From Saccharibacillus nicotianae (lineage in GTDB: Bacteria; Bacillota; Bacilli; Paenibacillales; Paenibacillaceae): a stretch of DNA of 64,000 bases. The stretch covers positions 1,612,001-1,676,000 of the forward strand of contig NZ_JBHUGF010000010.1 of NCBI RefSeq assembly GCF_042681745.1, read 5' to 3'. The notes under the pieces were generated by a model. The model saw nothing but the letters and a program-made list of their open reading frames with translations, searched no databases and had not been told where the DNA came from. A program made the position numbers and the translations under genes. Each line of letters begins with the position of its first letter. The first letter of the stretch is position 1. This document shows, one piece after another, positions 25,899 to 35,292 of this stretch.

Positions 25899-27035
25899 TT
25901 ATTGAGTTAAGCCTTGTTTGAGATCATCGATTAGATCTTCTCCATCTTCAATTCCTACCGAAATACGTACTAACCCTGGAGTAATGCCTAATTCTGCTCT
26001 ACGTTCTGCTGGAATTGAAGCATGAGTCATACGTGCTGGCACCGAAATTAGACTTTCTACAGCGCCTAGACTTTCTGCTAATGTAAAATAGGTTAATTTT
26101 TTGAGTAAAGCTGCTGCTTTCTCGTCGCTACCTACATCAAATGAAATAATACCACCAAAACCTGTTGTTTGTTTTTTGGATAATTCATGTTGCGGATGTG
26201 TGGTTAGCCCTGGATAGTAGACTTTGCTAACTGCCGGATGCTCAGATAAGAACGTTACGATTTCTTGTGCATTACGCTCTATCGCTTCCATACGCAATCC
26301 TAATGTTTTGATCCCACGAATCAATAACCATGCATCCTGTGGACCTAGAATACCACCGACTGCATTTTGGATAAAATGAATCTCTTCAGCAAGCTTTTCA
26401 CTATTAACTACCACTAATCCTGCTACGAGATCACTATGACCACCCAAATATTTGGTAGCAGAGTGTAATACAATATCTGCGCCTAGCGGAATCGGATTTT
26501 GCCAATATGGGGTAGCAAATGTATTATCTACGACAAATAGTAGATCATGTTCATGAGCTACATCAGCAACAGCACGAATATCAGTCACTTTAAGCAATGG
26601 ATTGGTTGGTGTCTCTACATAGATCGCTTTGGTGTTAGGCTGTATCGCTTGGCGAATCGCTTCTAGATCGGTTGTATCTACAAAAGTAGACTCGATCCCT
26701 AAACGTGCTAATACTTTAGTAAAGATACGATACGTACCTCCATAGACATCATCGGTTAACAAAATATGATCGCCTGTATTGAACATCGTAAATACAGCAT
26801 GAATAGCCGCCATACCTGAACCGAAAGCAAACCCTTTATATCCTTCTTCCAAATCTTTGATCAATTCTTCCAAAGCAAACCGGGTCGGATTGCCTGTACG
26901 TGAATATTCGTATCCCTTGTGTACACCAATCTCTTCTTGCTTATACGTACTTACTTGATAAATAGGGACGTTAACTGCTCCTGTATGAGGATCGCCGGAG
27001 ATACCGCCATGAATCAATTTTGTTTTGCGTTTCAT
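25899..27035 (-). CDS. mccB: Cystathionine gamma-lyase / homocysteine gamma-lyase
   Basis: A 378-residue Cys/Met-metabolism PLP enzyme: YSRTGNPTR, AFGSGMAAIHAV, VDNTFATPY, and LHSATKYLGGHSDL with the Schiff-base lysine near residue 197. It starts just after the mccA stop with AAGGTGG upstream. Together with MccA it converts homocysteine and O-acetylserine to cysteine by way of cystathionine (reverse transsulfuration), as in the B. subtilis mtnN-mccA-mccB operon. MetB/MetI-type gamma-synthase is the alternative, but the MccA neighbour favours the lyase. Confidence 0.9.
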   Translation of the reverse strand: MKRKTKLIHGGISGDPHTGAVNVPIYQVSTYKQEEIGVHKGYEYSRTGNPTRFALEELIKDLEEGYKGFAFGSGMAAIHAVFTMFNTGDHILLTDDVYGGTYRIFTKVLARLGIESTFVDTTDLEAIRQAIQPNTKAIYVETPTNPLLKVTDIRAVADVAHEHDLLFVVDNTFATPYWQNPIPLGADIVLHSATKYLGGHSDLVAGLVVVNSEKLAEEIHFIQNAVGGILGPQDAWLLIRGIKTLGLRMEAIERNAQEIVTFLSEHPAVSKVYYPGLTTHPQHELSKKQTTGFGGIISFDVGSDEKAAALLKKLTYFTLAESLGAVESLISVPARMTHASIPAERRAELGITPGLVRISVGIEDGEDLIDDLKQGLTQ

Positions 27036-27037
27036 AT

Positions 27038-27961
27038 TTAAATACCACCTTCATAAATTTGTTTGCTTAAATAACGTTCACTACTATCCGGGAAAATCGT
27101 GACAATATGTGCACCATCTGGCGCTGTTTCTACTTCTAGAAGAGCCGCATGAAGTGCTGATCCTGCTGAACTTCCGATCAACAATCCTTCCAGCCGAGCC
27201 AATTCAGCAACCCGGTTAAAAGCATCTTCATCACTAATCGTATGAATCGTATTGAAATAAGACTTATCCATAAATTCAGGAATCATCTCCATACCGATCC
27301 CTTCGGTTTTGTGTGATCCTGATTCGCCACCATTAATAATAGAACCTTCTGGCTCTACAATAACTGTTTTGATATTTGGATTTTGTTCTTTTAAATAACG
27401 GCTTGTCCCCATAAAAGTACCGCCAGAGCCTGCACCTGCAACAAATACATCTACTTTCCCTTCAAGATCGTTCCAAATCTCAGGCCCCATTGTTTGATAA
27501 TAAGCTTTGGGGTTATCTGGATTGGTAAATTGCCCCGGACAATAAGCTCCCGGGATTTCTTCTACTAATTCACGCGCTTTATCGATTGCACCACGCATCC
27601 CTTTAGCTGTAGGGGTATGCACAATACGAGCTCCTAATGCTTTCATTAACGTTTGCTTTTCGATACTAAATTTCTCTGGCACAGCAAATACAACAGAAAT
27701 ATCTTCATGGATCGCCGCCATCGCTAGACCAATTCCTGCATTTCCTGCTGTTGCTTCTACTAATGTACCACCCGGTTTGATTTTACCTGTAGCAAGTGCA
27801 TCGTGAAGCAATGCTTTGCCTACACGATCTTTTACACTTCCTCCTGGATTCATAAATTCCAATTTCGCAAATAACCGAATACCTCTTGGTAAATCATAAG
27901 CATTGATTTCTACCAGCGGTGTATTTCCGATCAAATCCATCGTACTACGATATAAAGCCAT
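27038..27961 (-). CDS. mccA: O-acetylserine-dependent cystathionine beta-synthase
   Basis: A 307-residue fold-type II PLP enzyme of the cysteine synthase family. PLP lysine is Lys44 in GGSVKDR, the phosphate loop is GSGGT, and EATAGNAGIGLA is the substrate loop, where CysK enzymes usually read TSGNTG. The variant loop and direct linkage to mccB indicate MccA. A possible sulfur-regulator box lies about 107 nt upstream. Confidence 0.9.
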   Translation of the reverse strand: MALYRSTMDLIGNTPLVEINAYDLPRGIRLFAKLEFMNPGGSVKDRVGKALLHDALATGKIKPGGTLVEATAGNAGIGLAMAAIHEDISVVFAVPEKFSIEKQTLMKALGARIVHTPTAKGMRGAIDKARELVEEIPGAYCPGQFTNPDNPKAYYQTMGPEIWNDLEGKVDVFVAGAGSGGTFMGTSRYLKEQNPNIKTVIVEPEGSIINGGESGSHKTEGIGMEMIPEFMDKSYFNTIHTISDEDAFNRVAELARLEGLLIGSSAGSALHAALLEVETAPDGAHIVTIFPDSSERYLSKQIYEGGI

Positions 27962-28067
27962 TGAATTTTGCTCCTTTAATTACGTAATCATTGTGTGTTG
28001 TTAGATGAATAATCATAATGAATAATGTATATTAAACCATTGGTCAATAAATATAAAAATAAAAAAA

Positions 28068-28090
28068 CCAATTAAACAACTAGGAATTAT
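28068..28090 (+). promoter_or_regulatory. Possible CymR-like sulfur-regulator box of mccAB
   Basis: This 23-mer, ending GGAATTAT, matches the box ahead of cmoI (59802-59826, coding strand) at 17 of 23 positions. mccAB is a known CymR target in B. subtilis. Orientation is opposite to the gene. Confidence 0.45.
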
Positions 28091-28198
28091 CAATCTCTAT
28101 TCTGAGTGTAGTAAGATTGCGGTTAAAAGTCAAATATGTTATCACTTATTCTCATAATGGGAAAAACGTTATTACTCTTACTTCTCACAGTGATGATT

Positions 28199-28253
28199 AC
28201 AAAAAGGTCTGTACCTATTCACCATATTGATGCGAATAGTACAGACCTTTTTG
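28199..28253 (-). terminator. Rho-independent terminator of the tre operon
   Basis: AAAAAGGTCTGTAC pairs with GTACAGACCTTTTT (one bulged arm) with a T-run on the minus strand after treR. Confidence 0.85.
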
Positions 28254-28284
28254 TTTTAGATTCTTTTGTTGATCATCAATAAAG

Positions 28285-29013
28285 TTACTTTTCTTCTCCA
28301 GGAGAACGTCTAGCAAAATCGACAAACTGAAATTTGTCTAAACGATGCCTCGATTCCGTATACTGAAAAAGAGTAGTATCTTCTAAATGAACATAATTGC
28401 GCACTACAACAACATGAGTGTACTCTTTTAAATCTAACAATTCATAATCTTCAGTTGTTGCATCTTCTACCGAGATCACTTTTTTAGCGTAACTGATCTG
28501 CAAATTCAGTTCTTGCTCTAGATAGGCATAGATCGATCCACTAGCAATCTCTGTTGTTAACAACGGTACAATATCAGAGCGGAAATAGTCTTTATCCAGA
28601 ATAACTTTTTCGCCTTCGATATTGCGAGCACGAATCACTTGCCATACAGTCGCATGTTTATCTGTCTCCAAATGACGGGCGACTGTAGGCGGGATAGGAA
28701 TATGCTCGGTTCGGTAGACAATCGTTTGCGATTTGCGTCCTATTCGTTCTGACATTTCTTTGAAGCTAACCAGACCGCTTAAAGGAAAATTCATACGTCC
28801 AATATCAAGTACAAATGAACCTTTGCCTTTGATTTTATGAATAAATCCATTCTCTGAAAGCAATTGAAGCGCTTTGCGCACCGTTTCGCGAGAAATTCCA
28901 TATTCTCTGGTTAGATCATTTTCAGAAGGAAGTTTGGTACCCGCAGCGATCTCACCGGATTGTATACGTTCTGAATAATCATGATAAATTTGTAGAAAAA
29001 TATTAGTATTCAC
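28285..29013 (-). CDS. treR: Trehalose operon repressor, GntR family
   Basis: A 242-residue GntR/HutC-type regulator. The N-terminal winged helix (LPSENDLTREYGISRETVRKAL) is followed by a UTRA effector domain. The start is a GTG with GGTGAT upstream. Position after treP and two TTGTATATACAA-type operators at the treA promoter identify it as TreR, which releases DNA when trehalose 6-phosphate binds. Confidence 0.92.
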   Translation of the reverse strand: MNTNIFLQIYHDYSERIQSGEIAAGTKLPSENDLTREYGISRETVRKALQLLSENGFIHKIKGKGSFVLDIGRMNFPLSGLVSFKEMSERIGRKSQTIVYRTEHIPIPPTVARHLETDKHATVWQVIRARNIEGEKVILDKDYFRSDIVPLLTTEIASGSIYAYLEQELNLQISYAKKVISVEDATTEDYELLDLKEYTHVVVVRNYVHLEDTTLFQYTESRHRLDKFQFVDFARRSPGEEK

Positions 29014-29105
29014 TTGTCATCACCACGTTTATTGTAGCACTTTTTGAATCATCTGAAATCAGCAAATTGTTTTACGTATTCTAGCAACGTTATCAATCTA
29101 ACAAG

Positions 29106-31127
29106 TTATTGTTTAAGATGAATTTTTAAAATCAGATCTTTCAAGTCATTGACTGCACCCGGCAATTCTTCAATCGATTCAATCATATCTTGACCATCCG
29201 GCACAATAATAGGTGTAATAATTGGATACCCTGCTGCACGAATAATATCCCGATCAAATTCTAATAATAACTGCCCTGCGTCTACTGTGTCTCCTGTCTC
29301 AGCATGCACTGTAAATCCTTCGCCTTTAAGACCTACTGTATCAATACCTACATGAATCAAAATCTGTACACCTGTTGCATGTTCCAAAATGATCGCATGT
29401 TTACTATTTGCCATAATATGCACAACCGTTCCGGCAAAAGGAGCAACAATCTTGCCATCTGTCGGTTCGATAGCGATCCCTTGACCCATTTGTCGCTCAG
29501 CAAAAGCAGGATCAGGCACTTGTTCCAACATAACAGCTTCGCCTGTGACAGGAGCCAATACTTCTAGCACATCAACCGCATCTGTATTGCTTGTAGCTGT
29601 AGGCTTAGAACCGGATAACGCTTGATGAGCAGAACCTTTGACAGATTCGGTCGTTGTTGGAGTCGTTGCTTTGGATACGGTTTGATTATTATCTGTTGAC
29701 GCCTTATTTTGCTGACGGCGTACTATAATTTTGCCGTATAGTAAAGTTAGTGTAAATGGAACAATCAATACAATCGCCATACCGATAAAGAACACGCCCC
29801 ATTGATCCGGGAAGATAGACAGGAATCCAGGAATACCGCCAACCCCTATCGAATACGCTAATACATGATTAATCGTAAGCAATACCCCTGCTATCGCTGA
29901 ACCGATCATACCGAATACAAAAGGATATTTGTAACGAATATTCACCCCGAAAATAGCCGGTTCGGTTACACCGAGAAAAGCAGATACAGACGATGTGATC
30001 GCCAGACCTTTACTTTTTTGATCTTTCAAAATCAATACCATCGCTAATGCGCCCGCACCTTGCGCAATATTAGATAGTGCTAACATTGGCCATAAGAATG
30101 TACCGCCTTGCGTTCCGATCAATTGTACATCGACGGCAAGGAATGTGTGGTGCATCCCTGTAATGACTAACAGAGCATACAATCCACCATAGATAAGTCC
30201 GCCTAGAGCAGGAACAGTATCAAATACATAGACAAAACTACTTGTAATGACATTACCGATAGCAAACGTAACCGGCCCGATAACAGTAAAAGCAAGAAAA
30301 CCTGTTACTAACAACGTAATGGGAGCTAACAATAATAGCTTAAAGGAATCAGCTATTCGTTTATTTAAAAAGATTTCGATACGTGATAATACGTAAGCGG
30401 ATACAAGTACAGGTAACACTTGTCCTTGATAACCGATTTTATTAATTTCCCAGCCAAATAGATTCCATACCGGTACAGTGCCACTATTGACCGCATCTGC
30501 ATATTTGTAAGCACTCATCAAATCTGGATGAACTAGAATCAGACCGAGTACAATCCCGAGTAATGGACTACCACCAAACCTGGTGGTGGCTGACCAACCA
30601 ATCAATACAGGAAGAAACGTAAATGCTGTACTGGCTATCGTATTTATAATAGAAGCAAAATCTTTCCATTGTGGATACACATCTACTAAAGATTGCCCTT
30701 CAAAGAAAATTCCTGCACCTGTCAGAATATTATTAATCCCTAACAATAAACCGGCTGTTACGATCGCTGGCAAAATAGGAATAAAAATATCGGCTAATGT
30801 TTTGATCGCTCGTTGAATCGGATTTTGCTTTTTACTAGCTGCACTTTTTACATCGTCTTTGGAAGCACGATTACCGCCCGTAATCGCTATCATTTCGTTG
30901 TACACTTTATCTACTAATCCAGGGCCAATCACGACTTGATACTGACCTTGTGAAGAAAACTGCCCTTTAACCAGATCATTCTGATCCAGCGCATCTTTGT
31001 CTACCAGACTATCATCATGCAAAGCAAATCGTAATCGTGTTACACAGTGTGTAGCTACTTCTATATTTTCTTTACCACCTACTGCGGCTATAATCTGCTC
31101 TACACTTTTTTTATCGATATCTGCCAC
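29106..31127 (-). CDS. treP: Trehalose PTS permease EIIBCA
   Basis: A 673-residue phosphotransferase permease in order B-C-A. EIIB is residues 1-85 with the phosphorylated cysteine in ATHCVTRLRF. EIIC is about 110-460 with ten or so membrane helices (GMHHTFLAVDVQLIGTQGG, FLGVTEPAIFG). A Thr/Ser-rich linker (about 475-520) leads to a Glc-type EIIA with the active histidine in ILIHVGIDTVGL. B. subtilis TreP lacks the EIIA domain, so this version is self-sufficient. It starts at GTG with GGAG about 12 nt upstream. It imports trehalose as trehalose 6-phosphate for TreA. Confidence 0.93.
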   Translation of the reverse strand: MADIDKKSVEQIIAAVGGKENIEVATHCVTRLRFALHDDSLVDKDALDQNDLVKGQFSSQGQYQVVIGPGLVDKVYNEMIAITGGNRASKDDVKSAASKKQNPIQRAIKTLADIFIPILPAIVTAGLLLGINNILTGAGIFFEGQSLVDVYPQWKDFASIINTIASTAFTFLPVLIGWSATTRFGGSPLLGIVLGLILVHPDLMSAYKYADAVNSGTVPVWNLFGWEINKIGYQGQVLPVLVSAYVLSRIEIFLNKRIADSFKLLLLAPITLLVTGFLAFTVIGPVTFAIGNVITSSFVYVFDTVPALGGLIYGGLYALLVITGMHHTFLAVDVQLIGTQGGTFLWPMLALSNIAQGAGALAMVLILKDQKSKGLAITSSVSAFLGVTEPAIFGVNIRYKYPFVFGMIGSAIAGVLLTINHVLAYSIGVGGIPGFLSIFPDQWGVFFIGMAIVLIVPFTLTLLYGKIIVRRQQNKASTDNNQTVSKATTPTTTESVKGSAHQALSGSKPTATSNTDAVDVLEVLAPVTGEAVMLEQVPDPAFAERQMGQGIAIEPTDGKIVAPFAGTVVHIMANSKHAIILEHATGVQILIHVGIDTVGLKGEGFTVHAETGDTVDAGQLLLEFDRDIIRAAGYPIITPIIVPDGQDMIESIEELPGAVNDLKDLILKIHLKQ

Positions 31128-31277
31128 CTAACCCCACTCCTTCACTATGTCCACATGTTTATATATTCGCAAAGTAGAACAGATTGATTCTGCTCTACTT
31201 CACTTATCCTTTGTCTGTATAGATGATATGACTGATGATTTAAATCTATTTTTTAAAATAACAGATCGTGCATCTTG

Positions 31278-33014
31278 TTAACTCAGAAGCCACATATAAG
31301 ACCCGTACGGTTCTAGAGTCATCGATTTATTAATATCCGGTGTAGTTATCGTATTCCCGATCAATAAAGTCGCTGCGTGTAATTGGTCGGAGCTATATTG
31401 TTGTGTAATATGATCTGGCAACTGAAATACTGCTTGGTCTGCACTAAAATTAGAAATAACGATGATGCGCTCATGTGAATTGCTACGTGTATAAGCAAAT
31501 ATCTGAGAATGAGACTGATCTAATCGCTCATATGTACCATCGGTGAGCACTTCGATTTGCTGACGAAGTGTTATTAATTGACGATAATGATGATAGACAG
31601 AAAATGGATCATTGATCTGAGACTGTACATTGATATCCGGGTAACGTTCATCTACTTTGATCCAGGGTGTACCTGTTGTAAATCCTGCATTAGCGCTATT
31701 ATCCCATTGCATCGGTGTACGTGAATTATCGCGCGAACGTTCACGAATAATATCTAATGCTTCTGTTGCTGACTTGCCTTGCTCTTGCAAAATCCGATAC
31801 ATATTCGTAGACTCTATATCTCGAAATTCATCGATACTTGACCACTGTGGATTAGGCATACCAATTTCTTCACCTTGAAAAATATAAGGAGTTCCTTGTA
31901 AACCATGCAAAGTGGTTGCTAATAATTTGGCACTTTCTACGCGATATAGATCATCATTAAGAAAACGAGATAATGCGCGTGGTTGATCATGATTATTGAA
32001 AAATAGAGCGTTCCATCCTCCTCCTTGCTGCATTCCTACTTGCCAGTGGGACAATAATGATTTTAATGCTTCAAAATCATACGGCATCAATTCCCATTTC
32101 TGACCATTCGGATAATCGACTTTGAGATGGTGAAAATTGAAGGTCATCGAAAATTCTTTTTCCTCTGGATTGGAATAACGTATACAATGCGCAAGTGTTG
32201 TCGATGACATTTCCCCTACTGTTACTGCTTGGTAAGGTTCAAATACTTTTTCGTACAACTCTTTTACATACTCGTGTACACGCGGCCCATCGGTATAAAA
32301 TTTACGACCGTCTCTAATAGCAAGACCACCTTCATCGGTATCTGTTGGAAAATTTTGATCTTTGGAGATCAAATTAATAACATCCATTCGAAATCCGCTA
32401 ACACCCTTATTTGCCCAAAAAGTTAACAAATCAATCACTTCTTGTCGAACTTTAGGATTTTCCCAATTTAGATCAGCTTGTGTTTTATCAAATAATGTCA
32501 AAAAATATTGTCCGCTATGATCATCATATTGCCATGCTGAACCGCCAAATTTGGATTGCCAGTTGTTAGGTACTCCGCCGTCTGGAGCAGGATCACGCCA
32601 GATATAATAATGCCGATAAGGGTTGTCTTTGGATTTGCGAGCTTCTTGGAACCAGTAATGTTCTGTTGAAGAATGATTGACTACAATATCCGTCATCAAA
32701 TACATATCACGGGCTTTAATCTCTGCAATCAATTCTTCCATATCTTCCATCGTTCCATATTGAGGATTGATACGGTAGTAATCAGCAACATCGTAACCGT
32801 TATCATTTTGTGGGGATAAGTATACAGGTTGTAACCAGACAATCTCTACACCTAGTTCTTTTAGATAGTCTAACTTTTGAGTAACGCCTTTGATATCGCC
32901 TGTTCCTTTGCCTGTCGTATCATTAAAACTTTGAGGATAGACTTGATACACGACCGATTTACGCCACCAGTCCTGTTGAGTTAGTTGTACTGATTGTGTG
33001 GATAAAGCATTCAT
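31278..33014 (-). CDS. treA: Trehalose-6-phosphate hydrolase (GH13)
   Basis: A 578-residue cytoplasmic GH13 enzyme, usual for TreA. The nucleophile lies in GFRMDVINL (near residue 200), the acid/base Glu in VGEMS (near 256) and the transition-state Asp in FNNHDQPR (near 326). The opening VVYQVYPQSFNDTTGKGTGD is typical of the oligo-1,6-glucosidase/TreC group. It cleaves trehalose 6-phosphate to glucose and glucose 6-phosphate. It is first in the operon, behind a consensus promoter with two TreR operators and a likely cre site. Confidence 0.93.
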   Translation of the reverse strand: MNALSTQSVQLTQQDWWRKSVVYQVYPQSFNDTTGKGTGDIKGVTQKLDYLKELGVEIVWLQPVYLSPQNDNGYDVADYYRINPQYGTMEDMEELIAEIKARDMYLMTDIVVNHSSTEHYWFQEARKSKDNPYRHYYIWRDPAPDGGVPNNWQSKFGGSAWQYDDHSGQYFLTLFDKTQADLNWENPKVRQEVIDLLTFWANKGVSGFRMDVINLISKDQNFPTDTDEGGLAIRDGRKFYTDGPRVHEYVKELYEKVFEPYQAVTVGEMSSTTLAHCIRYSNPEEKEFSMTFNFHHLKVDYPNGQKWELMPYDFEALKSLLSHWQVGMQQGGGWNALFFNNHDQPRALSRFLNDDLYRVESAKLLATTLHGLQGTPYIFQGEEIGMPNPQWSSIDEFRDIESTNMYRILQEQGKSATEALDIIRERSRDNSRTPMQWDNSANAGFTTGTPWIKVDERYPDINVQSQINDPFSVYHHYRQLITLRQQIEVLTDGTYERLDQSHSQIFAYTRSNSHERIIVISNFSADQAVFQLPDHITQQYSSDQLHAATLLIGNTITTPDINKSMTLEPYGSYMWLLS

Positions 33015-33053
33015 ATCACATTTCTCCTTGGATCAGATTGCTATAGATGATTA

Positions 33054-33067
33054 TAATATCGCTTACA
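33054..33067. promoter_or_regulatory. cre candidate in the treA leader
   Basis: On the minus strand TGTAAGCGATATTA matches TGWNANCGNTNWCA at 13 of 14 positions and lies downstream of the treA -10 box, a usual place for CcpA roadblock repression. Confidence 0.55.
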
Positions 33068-33072
33068 TTTAA

Positions 33073-33115
33073 CTTGTATATACAGGATTATATTCTTGTA
33101 TATACAAGTTGTCAA
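33073..33115 (-). promoter_or_regulatory. treA promoter with two TreR operators
   Basis: The -35 TTGACA (33110-33115) and -10 TATAAT (33087-33092) are both perfect, with a 17-bp spacer. Palindrome CTTGTATATACAAG (33095-33108) fills the spacer, and a second copy with one mismatch (33073-33086) follows the -10. Both match the known tre operator core TTGTATATACAA. Confidence 0.93.
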
Positions 33116-33171
33116 CGACTATTTATTTTATACAACTACAGCTCTGTATACCCTCTACAAATAGACATAAC

Positions 33172-33218
33172 AAAAAAGACAATCCTACAGTATATATACC
33201 TGTACTATTGCCTTTTTA
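33172..33218 (-). terminator. Rho-independent terminator of GSP17M paralogue 3
   Basis: Interrupted stem (CAAT/ATTG and ACAG/CTGT arms) followed by a T-run on the minus strand. Confidence 0.7.
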
Positions 33219-33280
33219 TTGTTTAATGCTATTACAACACAATTGATCATTCATTTGCATTTGATTCCAAAATTAGTATA

Positions 33281-33802
33281 TTACATCTCATCATATTGAG
33301 CATTAGAAGCGTTATTTTTGCGGAAAATATCATAGATTTCGGCTCCACGTCCTGTAGATTCATCAACCAATACCAATATAGCTCCTTCATTCACCCGCTC
33401 ATCATAATGACGGGCATCTTCTTCAGGCACTCCGTATCCTACTAATCCACCAGCAAGACCGCCTGCACCGGCTCCTACAATCGCACCTGTAAAAGTAGCC
33501 GCTATAGGCCCTGCTGCTAAGATGGGACCGATACCCGGAATAGTTAATGCGCCTAACCCAATAAGTAGACCTGCTACACCACCGAGCACTCCACCTGTCG
33601 CTGCACCGGAAGCCATGCCTTCTGCTGTATCTATATTGGTCTCATGTTCGATGCGTTCGATCTCTTCATGATCTTTAGCAATTACCGAAATATCCTGTTC
33701 GGTAAACCCAGCCGCTTTCAAATCTTCTAATGTACGACTAACTTGAACTTCGTTATCAAATACACCAACAATTTTGTCTAACACTTTATCGTTTTGATCC
33801 AT
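33281..33802 (-). CDS. General stress protein 17M/YflT-like, paralogue 3
   Basis: A 173-residue, shorter third member of the family in this window. It shows KIVGVFDNEVQVSRTLEDLK, ISVIAKDHEEIE, a Gly/Ala-rich segment of about 65 residues, and GAILVLVDESTGRG with IYDIFRKNNASN at the end. It lacks the polar tails of the other two and is more diverged in sequence, so it is an older duplicate. AAAGGA precedes the ATG. No clear copy of the SigB-like promoter seen upstream of the other two was found here. Confidence 0.85.
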   Translation of the reverse strand: MDQNDKVLDKIVGVFDNEVQVSRTLEDLKAAGFTEQDISVIAKDHEEIERIEHETNIDTAEGMASGAATGGVLGGVAGLLIGLGALTIPGIGPILAAGPIAATFTGAIVGAGAGGLAGGLVGYGVPEEDARHYDERVNEGAILVLVDESTGRGAEIYDIFRKNNASNAQYDEM

Positions 33803-34268
33803 GTATAATCATCCTTTAATGAGCGAATTTTAAATATGTAGAATAGTAACTTCTTTGTTTATTTGATAAGAAGGTATGGAGATATTTTAAACATAACCTA
33901 CTTTCACTAAACATTTCTCTATAACCCATCACTAACCTTACATGTGTAAACGCATACAACTAACATTATTAATTTATATTTATTTTGTCAGCGTTCTATT
34001 TCTGAGAAAATTATTTATTTGTATGTTTATCGTGAAATTCACTGCTTGTATGACAGCAAATTTTACATACTTCTTGATCTTTTTAGGTGATAGATTGATT
34101 CTTTCTATATCTTAAAAAGCCTGTACTGACAAGGAATATCCGCGTTTTTGTTATTCACTTCATGATTCACATATTTACGCTCTAACCCTTATCTTTCTAC
34201 AATAAGACTATACACATAGCGGTACACCACTTCTTTATTATTCTACTGTTCCACAAGAAAGGAGGACT
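33803..34268. other. Divergent gene-free interval (466 nt)
   Basis: AT-rich leader region between the stress gene and the sugar transporter operon. It holds the cre candidate at 33945-33958 and an AAAGGAGG ribosome binding site for the permease. No convincing ORF or hairpin was seen. Confidence 0.6.
33945..33958. promoter_or_regulatory. Weak cre candidate upstream of the sugar transporter
   Basis: TGTAAACGCATACA matches TGWNANCGNTNWCA at 13 of 14 positions but lies about 310 nt before the permease start, so its target is uncertain. Confidence 0.35.
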
Positions 34269-35243
34269 ATGATGCAAAGAAATGTATCGAATACCGTTCA
34301 TACAGATTCTATTTCTGAAGTGAATGTAGCTGATCGGCGCAAGTCTCTTTGGAAAAGAATCACACGCAATTGGGAATTGTACATCTTAATAGCACCTGCG
34401 TTTTTGTACTTTCTTATCTTTCATTATGGACCTATGTATGGCATTCAAATTGCTTTCAAAAACTTTCTACCTGCACGCGGTATCGCTGATAGTCCCTGGG
34501 TAGGTTTTACACATTTCAAACGTTTTTTTGAATCTTATTATTTCTGGGATTTATTATGGAATACATTAAGTATATCGTTATACGAATTAGCTGTTGGTTT
34601 TCCTTTACCTATTTTATTAGCGCTCGCTTTTAATGAGATCAAAAATGGATTTTTTAAACGTACTGTCCAAACAGTCACGTATGCTCCTCATTTTATCTCG
34701 GTTGTAGTTATGGCGGGGATTATTATTACCTTTCTTTCTCCTTCTACAGGAATCATTATCAAATTTATAGAATGGGCAGGCTTTAGTGCTCCTAATCTGC
34801 TGACCGATCCTGCATGGTTCAAAACGATGTACGTCTTATCCGGTGTCTGGCAAAGTACAGGCTGGGGTACGATTATTTACCTTGCTGCCCTTTCAGCGGT
34901 TGATCCACAGCTTCATGAAGCCGCTATTATGGATGGTGCAAGCCGTTTTCGACGGATTATTAGTATCAATATTCCTACCATCATTCCTACGATTACAATT
35001 TTGTTGATTTTGAGCATCGGTAGTATTTTGGGCGTAGGTTTTGAAAAGATTTTGTTATTGCAAAATGCGCTTAATATGAGCTCTTCTGATGTTATTGATA
35101 CGTTTGTATATCGTACCGGTCTGATCAACGTACAGTACAGCTTCTCGACGGCTGTTGGTCTATTTAACTCGGCGGTTAATGCAATTCTATTGATTACTGT
35201 AAATCAGATTGCTCGTCGGACAACGGAACATAGTCTATGGTAA
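34269..35243 (+). CDS. Sugar ABC transporter permease, LplB-like
   Basis: A 324-residue binding-protein-dependent permease with six membrane helices. The coupling loop EAAIMDGASRFRRIISINIP is the CUT1/LplB form. AAAGGAGG lies 3 nt before the ATG at 34269 and 6 nt before a second ATG at 34272, which may be the true start. It pairs with the next permease and a lipoprotein, with no ATPase in the operon, so it probably shares an MsmX-type ATPase encoded elsewhere. Substrate is likely an oligosaccharide of plant polymer origin, but this is inference. Confidence 0.9.
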   Translation: MMQRNVSNTVHTDSISEVNVADRRKSLWKRITRNWELYILIAPAFLYFLIFHYGPMYGIQIAFKNFLPARGIADSPWVGFTHFKRFFESYYFWDLLWNTLSISLYELAVGFPLPILLALAFNEIKNGFFKRTVQTVTYAPHFISVVVMAGIIITFLSPSTGIIIKFIEWAGFSAPNLLTDPAWFKTMYVLSGVWQSTGWGTIIYLAALSAVDPQLHEAAIMDGASRFRRIISINIPTIIPTITILLILSIGSILGVGFEKILLLQNALNMSSSDVIDTFVYRTGLINVQYSFSTAVGLFNSAVNAILLITVNQIARRTTEHSLW

Positions 35244-35292
35244 TACAAATACATGTGAAGCTTACCTATAACGTATTAAGGAGGGATGATCT

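Larger units (their letters stand above)
27962..28284. other. Gene-free interval (323 nt) between treR and mccA
   Basis: Holds the mccA leader (AAAGGAG before the ATG), a TTGACC hexamer with no clear -10 partner, the CymR-like box at 28068-28090 and the treR terminator. Nothing else was recognised. Confidence 0.65.
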
